NCBI RefSeq assembly: GCF_004346865.1
Contig: NZ_SMGR01000002.1
Coordinates: 124,001 to 188,000, forward strand
Length of the DNA: 64,000 bases
Reading direction: 5' to 3'
Source: Shimia isoporae
Lineage (GTDB): Bacteria; Pseudomonadota; Alphaproteobacteria; Rhodobacterales; Rhodobacteraceae
The notes beneath the pieces are model-generated. The model was not told the origin of the DNA and did no database searches. It was given only the letters and a program-made list of their open reading frames with translations. How positions within the stretch are numbered: the stretch's first letter is position 1; every line of letters begins with the position of its first letter. Both the position numbers and the translations under genes were made by a program. Below, piece after piece: positions 45,951 to 54,476 of the stretch.

Positions 45951-47140
45951 GCGACAGCTGGTGCTTCGGCGGGGTTGATGACAAACCCCTCAGGGCGCAA
46001 TTGCCAGTCGCGGGCGCGACGTACTTCTTCGACTGACAGCAATGTGCGCGCAGGAAGCGGAAGCGGGCCGTTGACCGGATAGCTGTCTGCGATCGCTTCG
46101 CGATCTTTGACCGACAGGCCACGTATCACCTCGTCGGATGCAAAGAGGCTCTCGGCAGAGACACCCTCAGCCATGACAATGGCATGGTGATCCAACAGAA
46201 TGTGGAAATAGGACACCTGCTTCATGCCGATCTTGCGACGGACCTTGCACCGTTCGGTCAATCCCACCGCAGGCGCCAGAACCTCCCGCCCACGTTGATC
46301 TACCATCAGCATTCTGTGCTGTGGCGATACCAACAACGGGCGCAAGGGCAATCCAGGTCCAAGACTACCTGTCTTGAACTCCACAGGGGCCTGTTCACGG
46401 GATTTTTCAGTGTCGAACTGGACGGACCGTTTCCGCAGCAGGATCACAGGTTGCGGGCCTCGGTCCCGGGTCATCACAAGATCACCCTTCTGCAAATCCT
46501 CTACCGCACGCCAACCTGTCGGCGTGTCAATATGGGTGCCGCCCGCAAAACAGGGAATCCAGGCTTCCTTATAGACATACTCACCAAGGGCAGCATCGTA
46601 CTGATAGGAATAGCCTGCATTGGCATCATCCTTGACGCTTTCACCGTCAATCACACCGGTCATGTTGTCGCCGGGAAAGCCGGAATACACTTCATAGTTT
46701 GGCGTATTGCCACCCATGTTGAAGACTATGTACTCGCCCGTATCCGGGTTCACCAAACAAATCGACTCGTTCGTATTCGACTGATGGTCGCCTTCCGTTA
46801 GAAGGTTTTTCCCATCTCCACCCTCGCTGGCTTCGGTGGCCCAATGACGATCTTCACTAAGTTCAGTTACGACCCAAAGAGGCTCTCCTGGCGCGAGAAT
46901 GGTCCCTTCCTCAAATTCATGAACCAACCCCGTTTGGGCTTGTACCGGAGCCCCGGCGCCCGCAGAAATCGACCACACCTGCCACCCCGAAATGTCAATC
47001 GGTTGACCACTTGCGTTTTGGAAGGACACGAACTCGTCTTCCATTTCGGTAACGCCGTCGCCATCCGTATCAAACTCTGGGCCGCCGGTATTGTCGGGCA
47101 TGATCTGGTGAAAAATGATGCCATCTAAGTTCGCAGTCAT
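45947..47140 (-). CDS. Hint-domain protein with N-terminal lamin-tail domain
   Basis: A 397-residue protein with two parts. Residues about 5-140 look like a lamin-tail (LTD) domain: IIFHQIMPDNTGG, DEFVSFQNASGQPIDISGWQV and a DTDGDGVTE calcium-like loop. From about residue 200, CFAGGTHIDTPTGWRAVEDL begins a Hedgehog/intein (Hint) domain whose Cys would attack the preceding peptide bond. SPQHRMLM supplies the central His. There is no obvious signal peptide, and no C-terminal extein with the usual Asn splice end is evident. Such Hint proteins are expanded in Roseobacters, and autoproteolysis and secretion are inferred. ATG 47140 is chosen; an upstream ATG adds 16 residues. Confidence 0.88.
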   Translation of the reverse strand: MTANLDGIIFHQIMPDNTGGPEFDTDGDGVTEMEDEFVSFQNASGQPIDISGWQVWSISAGAGAPVQAQTGLVHEFEEGTILAPGEPLWVVTELSEDRHWATEASEGGDGKNLLTEGDHQSNTNESICLVNPDTGEYIVFNMGGNTPNYEVYSGFPGDNMTGVIDGESVKDDANAGYSYQYDAALGEYVYKEAWIPCFAGGTHIDTPTGWRAVEDLQKGDLVMTRDRGPQPVILLRKRSVQFDTEKSREQAPVEFKTGSLGPGLPLRPLLVSPQHRMLMVDQRGREVLAPAVGLTERCKVRRKIGMKQVSYFHILLDHHAIVMAEGVSAESLFASDEVIRGLSVKDREAIADSYPVNGPLPLPARTLLSVEEVRRARDWQLRPEGFVINPAEAPAVA

Positions 47141-47258
47141 GGCGGGGGGCGCTCCGGAGATTCTTTCAAAGCGAACCCATACGAACATACGGTTAGTGCT
47201 TCTATAATGAAGCCCTTCCAGTTTTAAGTGTCCTGCGAATTACTCGGACGAAATGACT

Positions 47259-47906
47259 CTAAATTGACAGACCAAATCTGACGGCAACCTCCCGCATGTC
47301 TTTTACAGGTTCGGCCCCAACCAGACGCAGGGCGTCAGCCTGCCCTCTTTGAGCAAAACCCAATGTTCGCACTCCCGCACGCACACCAGCCAAACAGCCG
47401 CTTTCGCTATCGTCGATCATCACTGCTTGGCCCGTTTCGACTGCGCTTTGTCTGATAGCATGTTCAATCATGTCCGGAGCGGGTTTCGCCGCAAAGTGTT
47501 CGCGCGACAAAATGCGCCCGCACAACCGTTCCCAAAGCCCATGCGGCCCCAGTGTAAGGCGCATCTTCTGCATCGGTCCGTTGGAAGCGATCCAGACCGG
47601 CACGCCTTTCGCTTCCAACGCGTTGATCACATCCATTGCGCCGTCTATCAGGTCCACGCCCTGAGATAGACGCTCGAACATCTTGGAATATATCTCGTCT
47701 AACCAGTTATCTGGAAGATCTGCCCCTCGCCTCCGCGCTTCCCGGAAAACACTTGGCATCGCCCCTCCTACAAACTGGTTCTCGCATTCCTCCACTGTTG
47801 TGGGCAGCCCGTAATGCGTCAGGCTTGCTGCGAGCAGTTCATTCACAGGTCCTTCGCTATCCACAAGCACACCGTCACAGTCAAAAACGGCCAGCCGCGG
47901 TGTCAC
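47259..47906 (-). CDS. HAD-family phosphatase, beta-phosphoglucomutase-like
   Basis: A 215-residue haloacid dehalogenase hydrolase of subfamily IA. Motif I is AVFDCDGVLVDSE with nucleophile Asp9 and acid Asp11, the Ser/Thr motif is WIASNGP, the Lys lies in FAAKPAPDM and motif III is MIDDSESG. The helical cap is type C1. The likely substrate is a sugar or nucleotide phosphate. Its start overlaps the rsmD stop by four bases, indicating one transcript. Confidence 0.9.
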   Translation of the reverse strand: MTPRLAVFDCDGVLVDSEGPVNELLAASLTHYGLPTTVEECENQFVGGAMPSVFREARRRGADLPDNWLDEIYSKMFERLSQGVDLIDGAMDVINALEAKGVPVWIASNGPMQKMRLTLGPHGLWERLCGRILSREHFAAKPAPDMIEHAIRQSAVETGQAVMIDDSESGCLAGVRAGVRTLGFAQRGQADALRLVGAEPVKDMREVAVRFGLSI

Positions 47907-48466
47907 CTTTCAGCCTCCAGAAAGGTCACGTGCGTATCGCCATAGCGACGATGGTCTAGCAGCGAAAACCCGATCGGAGCCTGCTGCGGGCTGCTTTCTT
48001 CCCAGACGATCAGAGCATTCTCTGCCAACCAACCACCTTTCGCCGCCGCGTCTAGCGCCCTATTGCCAAGTGCTTTCCCGTAAGGCGGGTCAAGAAACAC
48101 CAGATCAAAAGGAGCATCAGAATTTGCGGGCAGCCTTGTCGCATCTGTGGTGATCAGCCGCGTGCAACCTTTGGCGCGAGTAATCCGGACATTTTCCCGG
48201 ATCAGCTGGCCTGATTTCCGCCCGTCATCAACAAAACACACATGTTCCGCACCGCGTGACAAAGCTTCAAGACCCAAGGCGCCCGTACCGGCGAACAGGT
48301 CCAACACACGCGCGCCCTCAATAGGATCACCAAATTTCCCACCCTGCAAAACATTGAACAGGCTTTCGCGCACCCGATCTGTGGTGGGACGCAGGTGAGC
48401 ACCCGCGTCGCCCTTACCGACACTGGCAAGAGCGATCCCGCGATATTCTCCTGCGATGATCCGCAT
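47903..48466 (-). CDS. rsmD: 16S rRNA (guanine(966)-N(2))-methyltransferase
   Basis: A 187-residue SAM-dependent methyltransferase that modifies G966 of 16S rRNA. It has the family start MRIIAGEYRG, RPTTDRVRESLFN, the SAM motif LDLFAGTGALGLEALSRGA and the catalytic FLDPPYG. Length is typical. It is followed by the HAD gene with an overlap and lies 9 bases after the ferredoxin-reductase-like gene in the same direction. Confidence 0.96.
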   Translation of the reverse strand: MRIIAGEYRGIALASVGKGDAGAHLRPTTDRVRESLFNVLQGGKFGDPIEGARVLDLFAGTGALGLEALSRGAEHVCFVDDGRKSGQLIRENVRITRAKGCTRLITTDATRLPANSDAPFDLVFLDPPYGKALGNRALDAAAKGGWLAENALIVWEESSPQQAPIGFSLLDHRRYGDTHVTFLEAER

Positions 48467-48475
48467 TGCGGCTCC

Positions 48476-49684
48476 TTACATGCGCATCAGCGCTTTCATG
48501 TCTGTCTCGGGATCGGAAATAACCGCAGGAGACGGCGACTTACCACCTTCAATCAAACGCTTACCGATCATGTAATCTCGAGGCGCGTTCATCGCATCAA
48601 CCGCCAAAAGTTCTTCGCCGCCATAATACCAGAACGACACGGAGCCGCCCTCCCCTTCACGTCGCACGACACTGTCGTACCCAGCGTTCAGCCCCGCGAT
48701 TTGCAGTTTTACATCGAACTGGTCAGACCAGAACCAAGGCTTGGCCACGTACTCTTTGCCAGCGCCCATGATATTCTCTGCGACTACCTCGGCCTGATCG
48801 ATCGCGTTCGGTACACTTTCAAGTCGAATCCGCCCGCCGCGATAGGGGAAGGAGGTACAGTCACCGGCTGCCCAGATCGCGGGGTCTGATGTCTGTCCAC
48901 CTGCATCTGTTGCGATGCCGTTGTCCAACGTCACACCCGCCAGTTCCGCAAGCGCCGTGGCAGGTGAAATTCCAACGCCGACAATCACAAAATCAACGTC
49001 CAGCTCCCGTCCGTCGGTCAAAACAGCCCCGGAAACATGCCCTTCACCGGTGAGCCGTTCCAGCCCGACACCCTCGACAATCTCCACTCCGTGGGACGTG
49101 TGCAAATCGCGGAAGTAGTCGCTGGTCTCCGGCGCGGCCACGCGTTGCAGGATGCGGTCGGCCATCTCAACCAGAGTTACTTTCAGACCCTTCGATGCAG
49201 CCACCGCTGCGGCCTCAAGCCCAATGTAACCGCCACCGACAATCAACACGCGGCTGCCTTCTTCAAACTCCGGCGCCATCGCATCCGCATCCGCGAGATC
49301 GCGGACCAGAAAGACACCCTCAAGATCGCCACCAATGGCCGCAGGCAATCGTCGCGGCTCTGAGCCGGTGGTCAGTACCAGATGGTCATATCGCAGCGTT
49401 TCGGCGCCTATGCTCACCGTTTTCGAAACAGAATCAATACCGGTCACCTTGGTGCCTGTACGCAACTTTATGTTCTGCTCCGCATAAAAACTCTCCGGGC
49501 GCAGGAACAGCCTCTCAAGCTCCATTTCTCCCAAAAGATACTTCTTGGAAAGAGGGGGGCGTTGATACGGCGGCACTGGTTCCGCTCCAATCAGTGTAAC
49601 GTCTCCCTCGAACCCTCCGTTGCGCAATTTTGCGACACAAGACGACCCGGCTTGCCCGGCACCAATCACAACCACGTGCGTCAC
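48476..49684 (-). CDS. FAD/NAD-dependent ferredoxin reductase-like flavoprotein
   Basis: A 402-residue flavoprotein of the rubredoxin/putidaredoxin reductase type. It has the FAD motif VVVIGAGQAGSSCVAKL, YQRPPLSKKYL, the NAD motif RVLIVGGGYIGLEAAAVA and the AAGDCTSFP block that contacts flavin. A C-terminal reductase domain follows. GTG 49684 is preferred over ATG 49705 because GAGGGAG lies just before it. It is divergent from the peroxiredoxin gene. No ferredoxin or P450 gene is nearby, so its partner is unknown. Confidence 0.9.
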   Translation of the reverse strand: MTHVVVIGAGQAGSSCVAKLRNGGFEGDVTLIGAEPVPPYQRPPLSKKYLLGEMELERLFLRPESFYAEQNIKLRTGTKVTGIDSVSKTVSIGAETLRYDHLVLTTGSEPRRLPAAIGGDLEGVFLVRDLADADAMAPEFEEGSRVLIVGGGYIGLEAAAVAASKGLKVTLVEMADRILQRVAAPETSDYFRDLHTSHGVEIVEGVGLERLTGEGHVSGAVLTDGRELDVDFVIVGVGISPATALAELAGVTLDNGIATDAGGQTSDPAIWAAGDCTSFPYRGGRIRLESVPNAIDQAEVVAENIMGAGKEYVAKPWFWSDQFDVKLQIAGLNAGYDSVVRREGEGGSVSFWYYGGEELLAVDAMNAPRDYMIGKRLIEGGKSPSPAVISDPETDMKALMRM

Positions 49685-49770
49685 GTCACTCTCCCTCGAA
49701 ATCATTTGCGCTGACCGCCCGCGAGCCTATATCGCCCAAGACAGGAAACGCAAACAAAGAGACCGCTTCG

Positions 49771-50259
49771 ATGACGATAAAATCCGGTGACACCCTGCCT
49801 TCGGGCACTCTGATGAAACTTGGCGAAGCCGGCCCCGAGCCGGTGGCGCTCGACAGCCTCACAAAAGGGCGCAAAATTGTGCTCTTCGGCCTGCCAGGTG
49901 CCTTCACCGCAACCTGTTCCGCAGCGCATTTGCCCAGCTTCATGCGCACCGCGGACGCGCTCAAGGCCAAAGGCATCGACGAGGTGATCTGTATGTCTGT
50001 CAACGATCCCTGGGTGATGGACGCCTGGGACAAATCCACCGGCGCAACCGAGGCAGGTGTAACCATGCTCAGTGATCCGGATGGCACATTGACTGTGGCC
50101 ATGGGGCTCGACTTTTCAGCCCCGCCCGTGGGCTTTGTCAATCGCACCCGCCGCTTCGCTGCCATTGTGACGGACGGTGTTGTCGATCTGCTCAACGAAG
50201 AAGAAGAACGCGGCGTCTGCAATTTCACCGCTGGCGAAACCATTCTGGACGCGCTTTAA
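49771..50259 (+). CDS. peroxiredoxin, Prx5 type
   Basis: A 162-residue thiol peroxidase. The peroxidatic Cys49 lies in GLPGAFTATCSAAHLP, the Prx5-group signature, and the MSVNDPWVMDAW and GLDFSA blocks are typical. Two further Cys (CMSVND and GVCNFT) might resolve the sulfenic acid, or glutaredoxin/glutathione may do so. ATG 49771 is the family start. It is a single gene between a divergent flavoprotein gene and a convergent pterin dehydratase gene. Confidence 0.94.
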   Translation: MTIKSGDTLPSGTLMKLGEAGPEPVALDSLTKGRKIVLFGLPGAFTATCSAAHLPSFMRTADALKAKGIDEVICMSVNDPWVMDAWDKSTGATEAGVTMLSDPDGTLTVAMGLDFSAPPVGFVNRTRRFAAIVTDGVVDLLNEEEERGVCNFTAGETILDAL

Positions 50260-50268
50260 AACATCAAG

Positions 50269-50289
50269 GGTGCGCGGTTTCCGCGCACC
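50269..50289. terminator. hairpin between convergent genes
   Basis: The stem GGTGCGCGG / CCGCGCACC around a TTT loop ends on the last base of the pterin dehydratase gene. No clear T-run follows on either strand, so terminator activity is uncertain. Confidence 0.4.
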
Positions 50290-50591
50290 TAACCTTGTCC
50301 CGCCAGCACGTCCATCTTTCGCGCGAGTTTCGCGTCCAGCGCCGACAGACCGCCCACGTCATGGGTGCTCAACACCACATCCACGGTTTTGTACACGTTA
50401 GACCATTCTGGGTGATGGTTCCATTTCTCCGCCCAGATCGCAGCCTGAGTCATCCAGCCAAAAGCCTCGATGAAATTGGCAAACTCAAAGGTTTTTTTGA
50501 TCGCATCGCGCCCTTCAACCATGTTCCAGCCGCTCGCGAACAACGGTCCCAGCACCGCGTCCCGCGCAGCATCGCTCAGCACTTCTGTCAT
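50289..50591 (-). CDS. phhB: 4a-hydroxytetrahydrobiopterin dehydratase
   Basis: A 100-residue pterin-4a-carbinolamine dehydratase, which recycles the pterin cofactor after aromatic hydroxylation. The active-site block [12 protein letters not shown] with the paired His and the following [12 protein letters not shown] match the family signature. Length is typical. No phenylalanine hydroxylase gene is next to it. It overlaps the DUF482 gene stop/start by four bases, which indicates co-transcription. Confidence 0.95.
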   Translation of the reverse strand: MTEVLSDAARDAVLGPLFASGWNMVEGRDAIKKTFEFANFIEAFGWMTQAAIWAEKWNHHPEWSNVYKTVDVVLSTHDVGGLSALDAKLARKMDVLAGQG

Positions 50592-51775
50592 TCGTGATCC
50601 TCCTGCGGTTCATTGCGGAACGGCCCCCAGCTGGTCAGAACCTCGATTTCCTCACTGACAGCCTTGCGTTCCGCGTCCAAATAATTGCCGACGGCGTCAC
50701 GGAAACCCGGATCCCGAATCCAGTGAAGGGAGTGCGTCTCCACCGGCAGGTACCCCCTCGCCAGCTTGTGCTCGCCCTGCGCGCCCGCCTCTACCGTTGC
50801 CAAGCCGTTGGCAATGGCGAAATCTATCGCCTGATAATAGCACAATTCGAAATGCAAGCACGGATGATGCTCGACGCAGCCCCAGTACCGCCCAAACAGC
50901 GTTTCTCGCCCAATCACGTTCATTGCACCCGCCACCGGCATCTCTTCACGGACCGCAAAAACCAGAAGGATATCGTCCCGAAGTGTTTGGTGTGCGATGT
51001 CGAAAAATGCTCGTTTCAGGTACGGCGACCCCCATTTGCGCGCACCAGTGTCCTGATAAAACCTCCACATTGCGTCCCAGTGCTCGGGTTTTATATCGTC
51101 CCCGCTTACCGACACGATCTCGCCGCCAAACGCTTGCGCCTGCTTCCGCTCCTTGCGGATATTTTTGCGCTTTCTGGAACTCAAGGCCGCCAGAAAATCG
51201 TCAAAGCCACCGTAACTGTCGTTGACCCAGTGAAATTGTTGTCCCGTTCGGTGCAATAGCCCCATCTCACGACCCGCTTCAGCCTCTTGCGGGGTACAAA
51301 ACGTGATATGCGCTCCGGACAACTCGTTGTCGGCGCCGACCTGCACCAAGCCCTGAACAAGCGCCGCCTGTCCGGCGGCTTCAAAACCGGGTCGCGTCAG
51401 AAAACGTCGACCGGTAACGGGAGAAAACGGCACCGCGACCTGCAGTTTCGGGTAGTACCGGCCCCCTGCGTTCTCGTATGCATGTGCCCAGTTATGGTCG
51501 AACACATATTCGCCCTGCGAATGGCTTTTGGCATAAAGCGGCGCAACCGCAATCAGATGCCCTTCGGTTTTGGCTGTCAAATACCGCGGCTGCCAGCCTG
51601 TACCCGGTCCCACCGACCCGCTCTCTTCCAGTGCAGATAGAAATCGGTGTGTCGTAAAGGGATCGTTCGGGCGCCCACCTTCAGCGACTTCCGGACAGGC
51701 GCAGGCGTCCCACATCTCGCGCGGGATCGACTCCAACGACGTGTGCAACTCGATTTCGATCTGTCCGCCGTCCAT
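50588..51775 (-). CDS. GNAT-like DUF482 (peptidogalycan biosynthesis-type) protein
   Basis: A 395-residue protein of the DUF482 family, a double-GNAT fold related to FemX-type aminoacyl transferases. Characteristic blocks are [26 protein letters not shown], the basic [16 protein letters not shown] and [26 protein letters not shown] (read as shorter parts around residues 295-320), followed by [12 protein letters not shown]. The true substrate is unknown despite the database name. There is no signal peptide. Confidence 0.9.
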   Translation of the reverse strand: MDGGQIEIELHTSLESIPREMWDACACPEVAEGGRPNDPFTTHRFLSALEESGSVGPGTGWQPRYLTAKTEGHLIAVAPLYAKSHSQGEYVFDHNWAHAYENAGGRYYPKLQVAVPFSPVTGRRFLTRPGFEAAGQAALVQGLVQVGADNELSGAHITFCTPQEAEAGREMGLLHRTGQQFHWVNDSYGGFDDFLAALSSRKRKNIRKERKQAQAFGGEIVSVSGDDIKPEHWDAMWRFYQDTGARKWGSPYLKRAFFDIAHQTLRDDILLVFAVREEMPVAGAMNVIGRETLFGRYWGCVEHHPCLHFELCYYQAIDFAIANGLATVEAGAQGEHKLARGYLPVETHSLHWIRDPGFRDAVGNYLDAERKAVSEEIEVLTSWGPFRNEPQEDHE

Positions 51776-51838
51776 ATGCGCCTCCCTGCCCTAACACTAT
51801 CTGGCAAGTCATACGCGGGCTTCAAGCGCCCGGATGGG

Positions 51839-52609
51839 TCACGCGGCCGGAATTTCCGCAAGGTAGCCCTCGAAGGTCACGTTTTCCGCAACCTCACGTG
51901 CTTGTGCCTCCTGCTCGGGCGACCGGATTGTCCAAGTGAACACATGCGCGCCTGAGGCTTTCAACTCAGCAACCCGATCACGCCCCAAATCACTGACCTG
52001 ATGACTGATGAAGCAGGCACCGACTCGTTCATAGTCTTGCACGCCTCTCAGCTTTTCGCGCGTCTCCGGCTTGAGCAACAACCAGTCCTCGGCAGAGTAA
52101 CCATCCGTCACGATCCCGCGCGGCACGTCCGGCGAATACTCCGCCAGTTTGGCCACGCTGTGCGGGTTGAACGACATGAACGCCAATGGGCCATTATACC
52201 CTTCCACGTCTCGTGCAGCGGCTTCTTCCAGCACTCCAACGTTCGGGCCCATAACACCGTCTTGGTCTTTTATCTCCACCAGCAAAGGCACTCGGCCTGC
52301 CACCAGATCGAGCACTTCGGCAAAGGTTGGGATGCCTTCATCCCCTCCCTTCAGAGGAATGTCGCCGAGCTCCGCAGCAGTCCGCTGCCGGACCGCGCCC
52401 TTCGCTTCGGCAAGGCGCTCCAATTGATAATCGTGAAACACCATGGCCACGCCATCCGCCGACAGTTGCAGATCGATCTCGATGCCATAACCATGGTCAA
52501 TCGCCGCGCGGATTGCCGCGCGGCTGTTTTCTGGACGCCCGTCCTTCACATCATGCAATGCCCGATGCGCCAAAGGCGTGCTCACAAAACGAGGGTCCAG
52601 TTTGGGCAT
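51839..52609 (-). CDS. glycerophosphodiester phosphodiesterase family protein
   Basis: A 256-residue TIM-barrel phosphodiesterase. The active site shows HRALHD with the first His, PENS, the IEIDLQ metal ligands and the second His in VFHDYQLERL. The usual HRG is HRA here. It has no signal peptide, so it acts in the cytoplasm on glycerophosphodiesters released from phospholipids. ATG 52609 is chosen because upstream codons are antisense to nothing conserved and the barrel begins at once. It lies 10 bases after the RidA gene in the same operon. Confidence 0.92.
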   Translation of the reverse strand: MPKLDPRFVSTPLAHRALHDVKDGRPENSRAAIRAAIDHGYGIEIDLQLSADGVAMVFHDYQLERLAEAKGAVRQRTAAELGDIPLKGGDEGIPTFAEVLDLVAGRVPLLVEIKDQDGVMGPNVGVLEEAAARDVEGYNGPLAFMSFNPHSVAKLAEYSPDVPRGIVTDGYSAEDWLLLKPETREKLRGVQDYERVGACFISHQVSDLGRDRVAELKASGAHVFTWTIRSPEQEAQAREVAENVTFEGYLAEIPAA

Positions 52610-52619
52610 GATGGCCCCC

Positions 52620-53081
52620 TTATTTGATCTGGAAGATACCTTCGATCTCGACGGCCACGCCCAGCGGCAGGGCGCCGGCAGAAACGGCAGACCGCGAGTG
52701 ACGCCCTTTTTCACCCAACGCTTCAACGAGGAAATCCGATGCCCCGTTGATAACTTTTGGCTGGTCGGTGTAGTCACCTGTCGAATTCACAAAGCCGGTC
52801 AGCTTCACCACGCGCACAAGACGGTCCAGATCGCCACCACACGCAGCCTTAACGGCCGCAAGAAGTCCAATCGCACAGGTTTTGGCCGCCTCTGCACCGG
52901 CTTCCGTCTCCATGTCCTGCCCAAGTTTGCCAAGGATAAGACCGTCTGCATTCTGCGAGATGTTGCCGGAGACATAAACAATGTCGCCAACCTGAACAAA
53001 GGGCACATAGTTGGCTGCCGGTGCTGCCACATCAGGCAGGGTTACACCCAGTTCGGCAAGACGTGTTTCGATGTCGCTCAT
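52620..53081 (-). CDS. RidA-family (YjgF/UK114-like) protein
   Basis: A 153-residue trimeric chorismate-mutase-like protein of the longer RidA subgroup. Visible blocks are VYVSGNISQNADG, GLLAAVKAACGGDLDRLVRVVKL and SRSAVSAGALPLGVAVEIEGIF, with the conserved Arg in HSRSAV that in RidA acts on reactive enamine/imine intermediates. The long N-terminus places it among RidA-like groups with an uncertain reaction. ATG 53081 (MSDIETRLAEL) is typical for this group. Confidence 0.92.
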   Translation of the reverse strand: MSDIETRLAELGVTLPDVAAPAANYVPFVQVGDIVYVSGNISQNADGLILGKLGQDMETEAGAEAAKTCAIGLLAAVKAACGGDLDRLVRVVKLTGFVNSTGDYTDQPKVINGASDFLVEALGEKGRHSRSAVSAGALPLGVAVEIEGIFQIK

Positions 53082-53159
53082 GACTTTCGCTCCCATTGCG
53101 GTATTTGCCGCGACGCTACTGCCGCACGGCGCATTTGGGAAGCGCAAATCGGCGGCGGA

Positions 53160-54476
53160 TCAGCTCTCGCGGAAAGCTTTCACAAAGTAGTCAGAAAGCG
53201 GTTTCACCAAATACGCGAGCGGCGTGCGGTCCTGAGTGCGCAAGAAGGCATCCACCGGCATCCCCGGGATCAAAGCAACATCAGTCGGAAGCTTGGATTC
53301 CTCACCTTCTGCGAGTTCGATTTCTGCCCGGTAATAGGCGACCCCCGTCGCGTCATCCTGAAACGCATCCGCAGAAATCTTGGTTACGCGCCCCACCAGT
53401 TCCGGCGTCGTTCGCTGATCAAAGGCCGAAAAGCGCAAGTTCACATCCTGTCCCGGATAAACCTGATCCACATGAATTGTCGGCACCTGAGCCGCAACAA
53501 CCAACGGTCTGTCCTGCGGCACGACAAAAAGCACTGGATCGGCGGGACGAATGACCGACTGCAGAGCGAACACCTGCAATCCGTAGACGACGCCCGCCAC
53601 CGGCGCGCGGATGTCCAATCGGTTCAAGCGCGACAACAGGTTTTGCCGCTTTTCGATCAACTCCAGCTCACGATATCGAAGGTCGCGCAGCGTCGTGATC
53701 GCCTCCTCGCGACGCGAGGTGTCGAGTTTCAGCTTTTCGATATCGATCTCGGTTATTCGGCCTTCTGCCTGCGCGCGTGTCGCTGTCAATTCGCCCACAC
53801 GTCCGGACAAACCAGCCTCTTCTCTCTGTAACGCCAGCACGCGCGTAGCCTGCGCCAAACCTTTGTCGAGCAGCTGCTGCTGATCAGCAAGTTCGTCCTG
53901 GATCAAGCCCAACTGAACACTGAGTGCTTCTGTTTGCGCATCAATACCCTCGATTTGGTTGCGGATCTGAACCACCTGTTTGTCGAGCTGCTCGTTGGCC
54001 CGAGCGACAGTGTCACGCCGCGCCTGAAACAGATTGCGTTGTCCATTCACGATACCGGCAACATCAGGGTCGTCCATTGTGGCCGCCAAAAGGTCCGGCT
54101 CAAAGAAAATCTCGTCCAACCCGTCGCGCTCCGCCTCCAAACGCCCGCGGCGCGCCATCATTTCCCAAAGCTGCCCCTCAACAACCGACAGGTCAGACTT
54201 CAGAAGTGTGTCGTCCAATCGGATCAAAAGCTGATCAGCCTGCACCACATCGCCTTCCTCGACGTCCAGTTGGGTCACAATGCCGCCGTCGATGTGTTGG
54301 ACCACCTGCCGGTTACGGTCGACTTCGACGCGCCCCGAGGCAATGATTGCGCCTGAGATTTCTGTGCTTACAGACCATATCCCAAATCCGCCCAACAATA
54401 CTCCGAGCGTCAACAACCCGATAACGAGCTGCCTGCGCACCGAAAACTCCTGACGGCTTTTCTCTGGCGTCGTCAT
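53160..54476 (-). CDS. type I secretion HlyD-family periplasmic adaptor
   Basis: A 438-residue membrane-fusion protein. It has one N-terminal membrane helix (LVIGLLTLGVLLGGFGIW, about residues 17-34), a lipoyl-like half (VQHIDGGIVTQLDVEEGDVV), a long coiled-coil hairpin at about 140-290 that reaches the outer-membrane channel, the second lipoyl half (LDIRAPVAGVVYGLQV) and a beta-barrel domain. PrtE/LipC-like adaptors have this size. It overlaps the ATPase gene by four bases. No TolC-type gene or obvious RTX substrate lies next to it. Confidence 0.93.
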   Translation of the reverse strand: MTTPEKSRQEFSVRRQLVIGLLTLGVLLGGFGIWSVSTEISGAIIASGRVEVDRNRQVVQHIDGGIVTQLDVEEGDVVQADQLLIRLDDTLLKSDLSVVEGQLWEMMARRGRLEAERDGLDEIFFEPDLLAATMDDPDVAGIVNGQRNLFQARRDTVARANEQLDKQVVQIRNQIEGIDAQTEALSVQLGLIQDELADQQQLLDKGLAQATRVLALQREEAGLSGRVGELTATRAQAEGRITEIDIEKLKLDTSRREEAITTLRDLRYRELELIEKRQNLLSRLNRLDIRAPVAGVVYGLQVFALQSVIRPADPVLFVVPQDRPLVVAAQVPTIHVDQVYPGQDVNLRFSAFDQRTTPELVGRVTKISADAFQDDATGVAYYRAEIELAEGEESKLPTDVALIPGMPVDAFLRTQDRTPLAYLVKPLSDYFVKAFRES

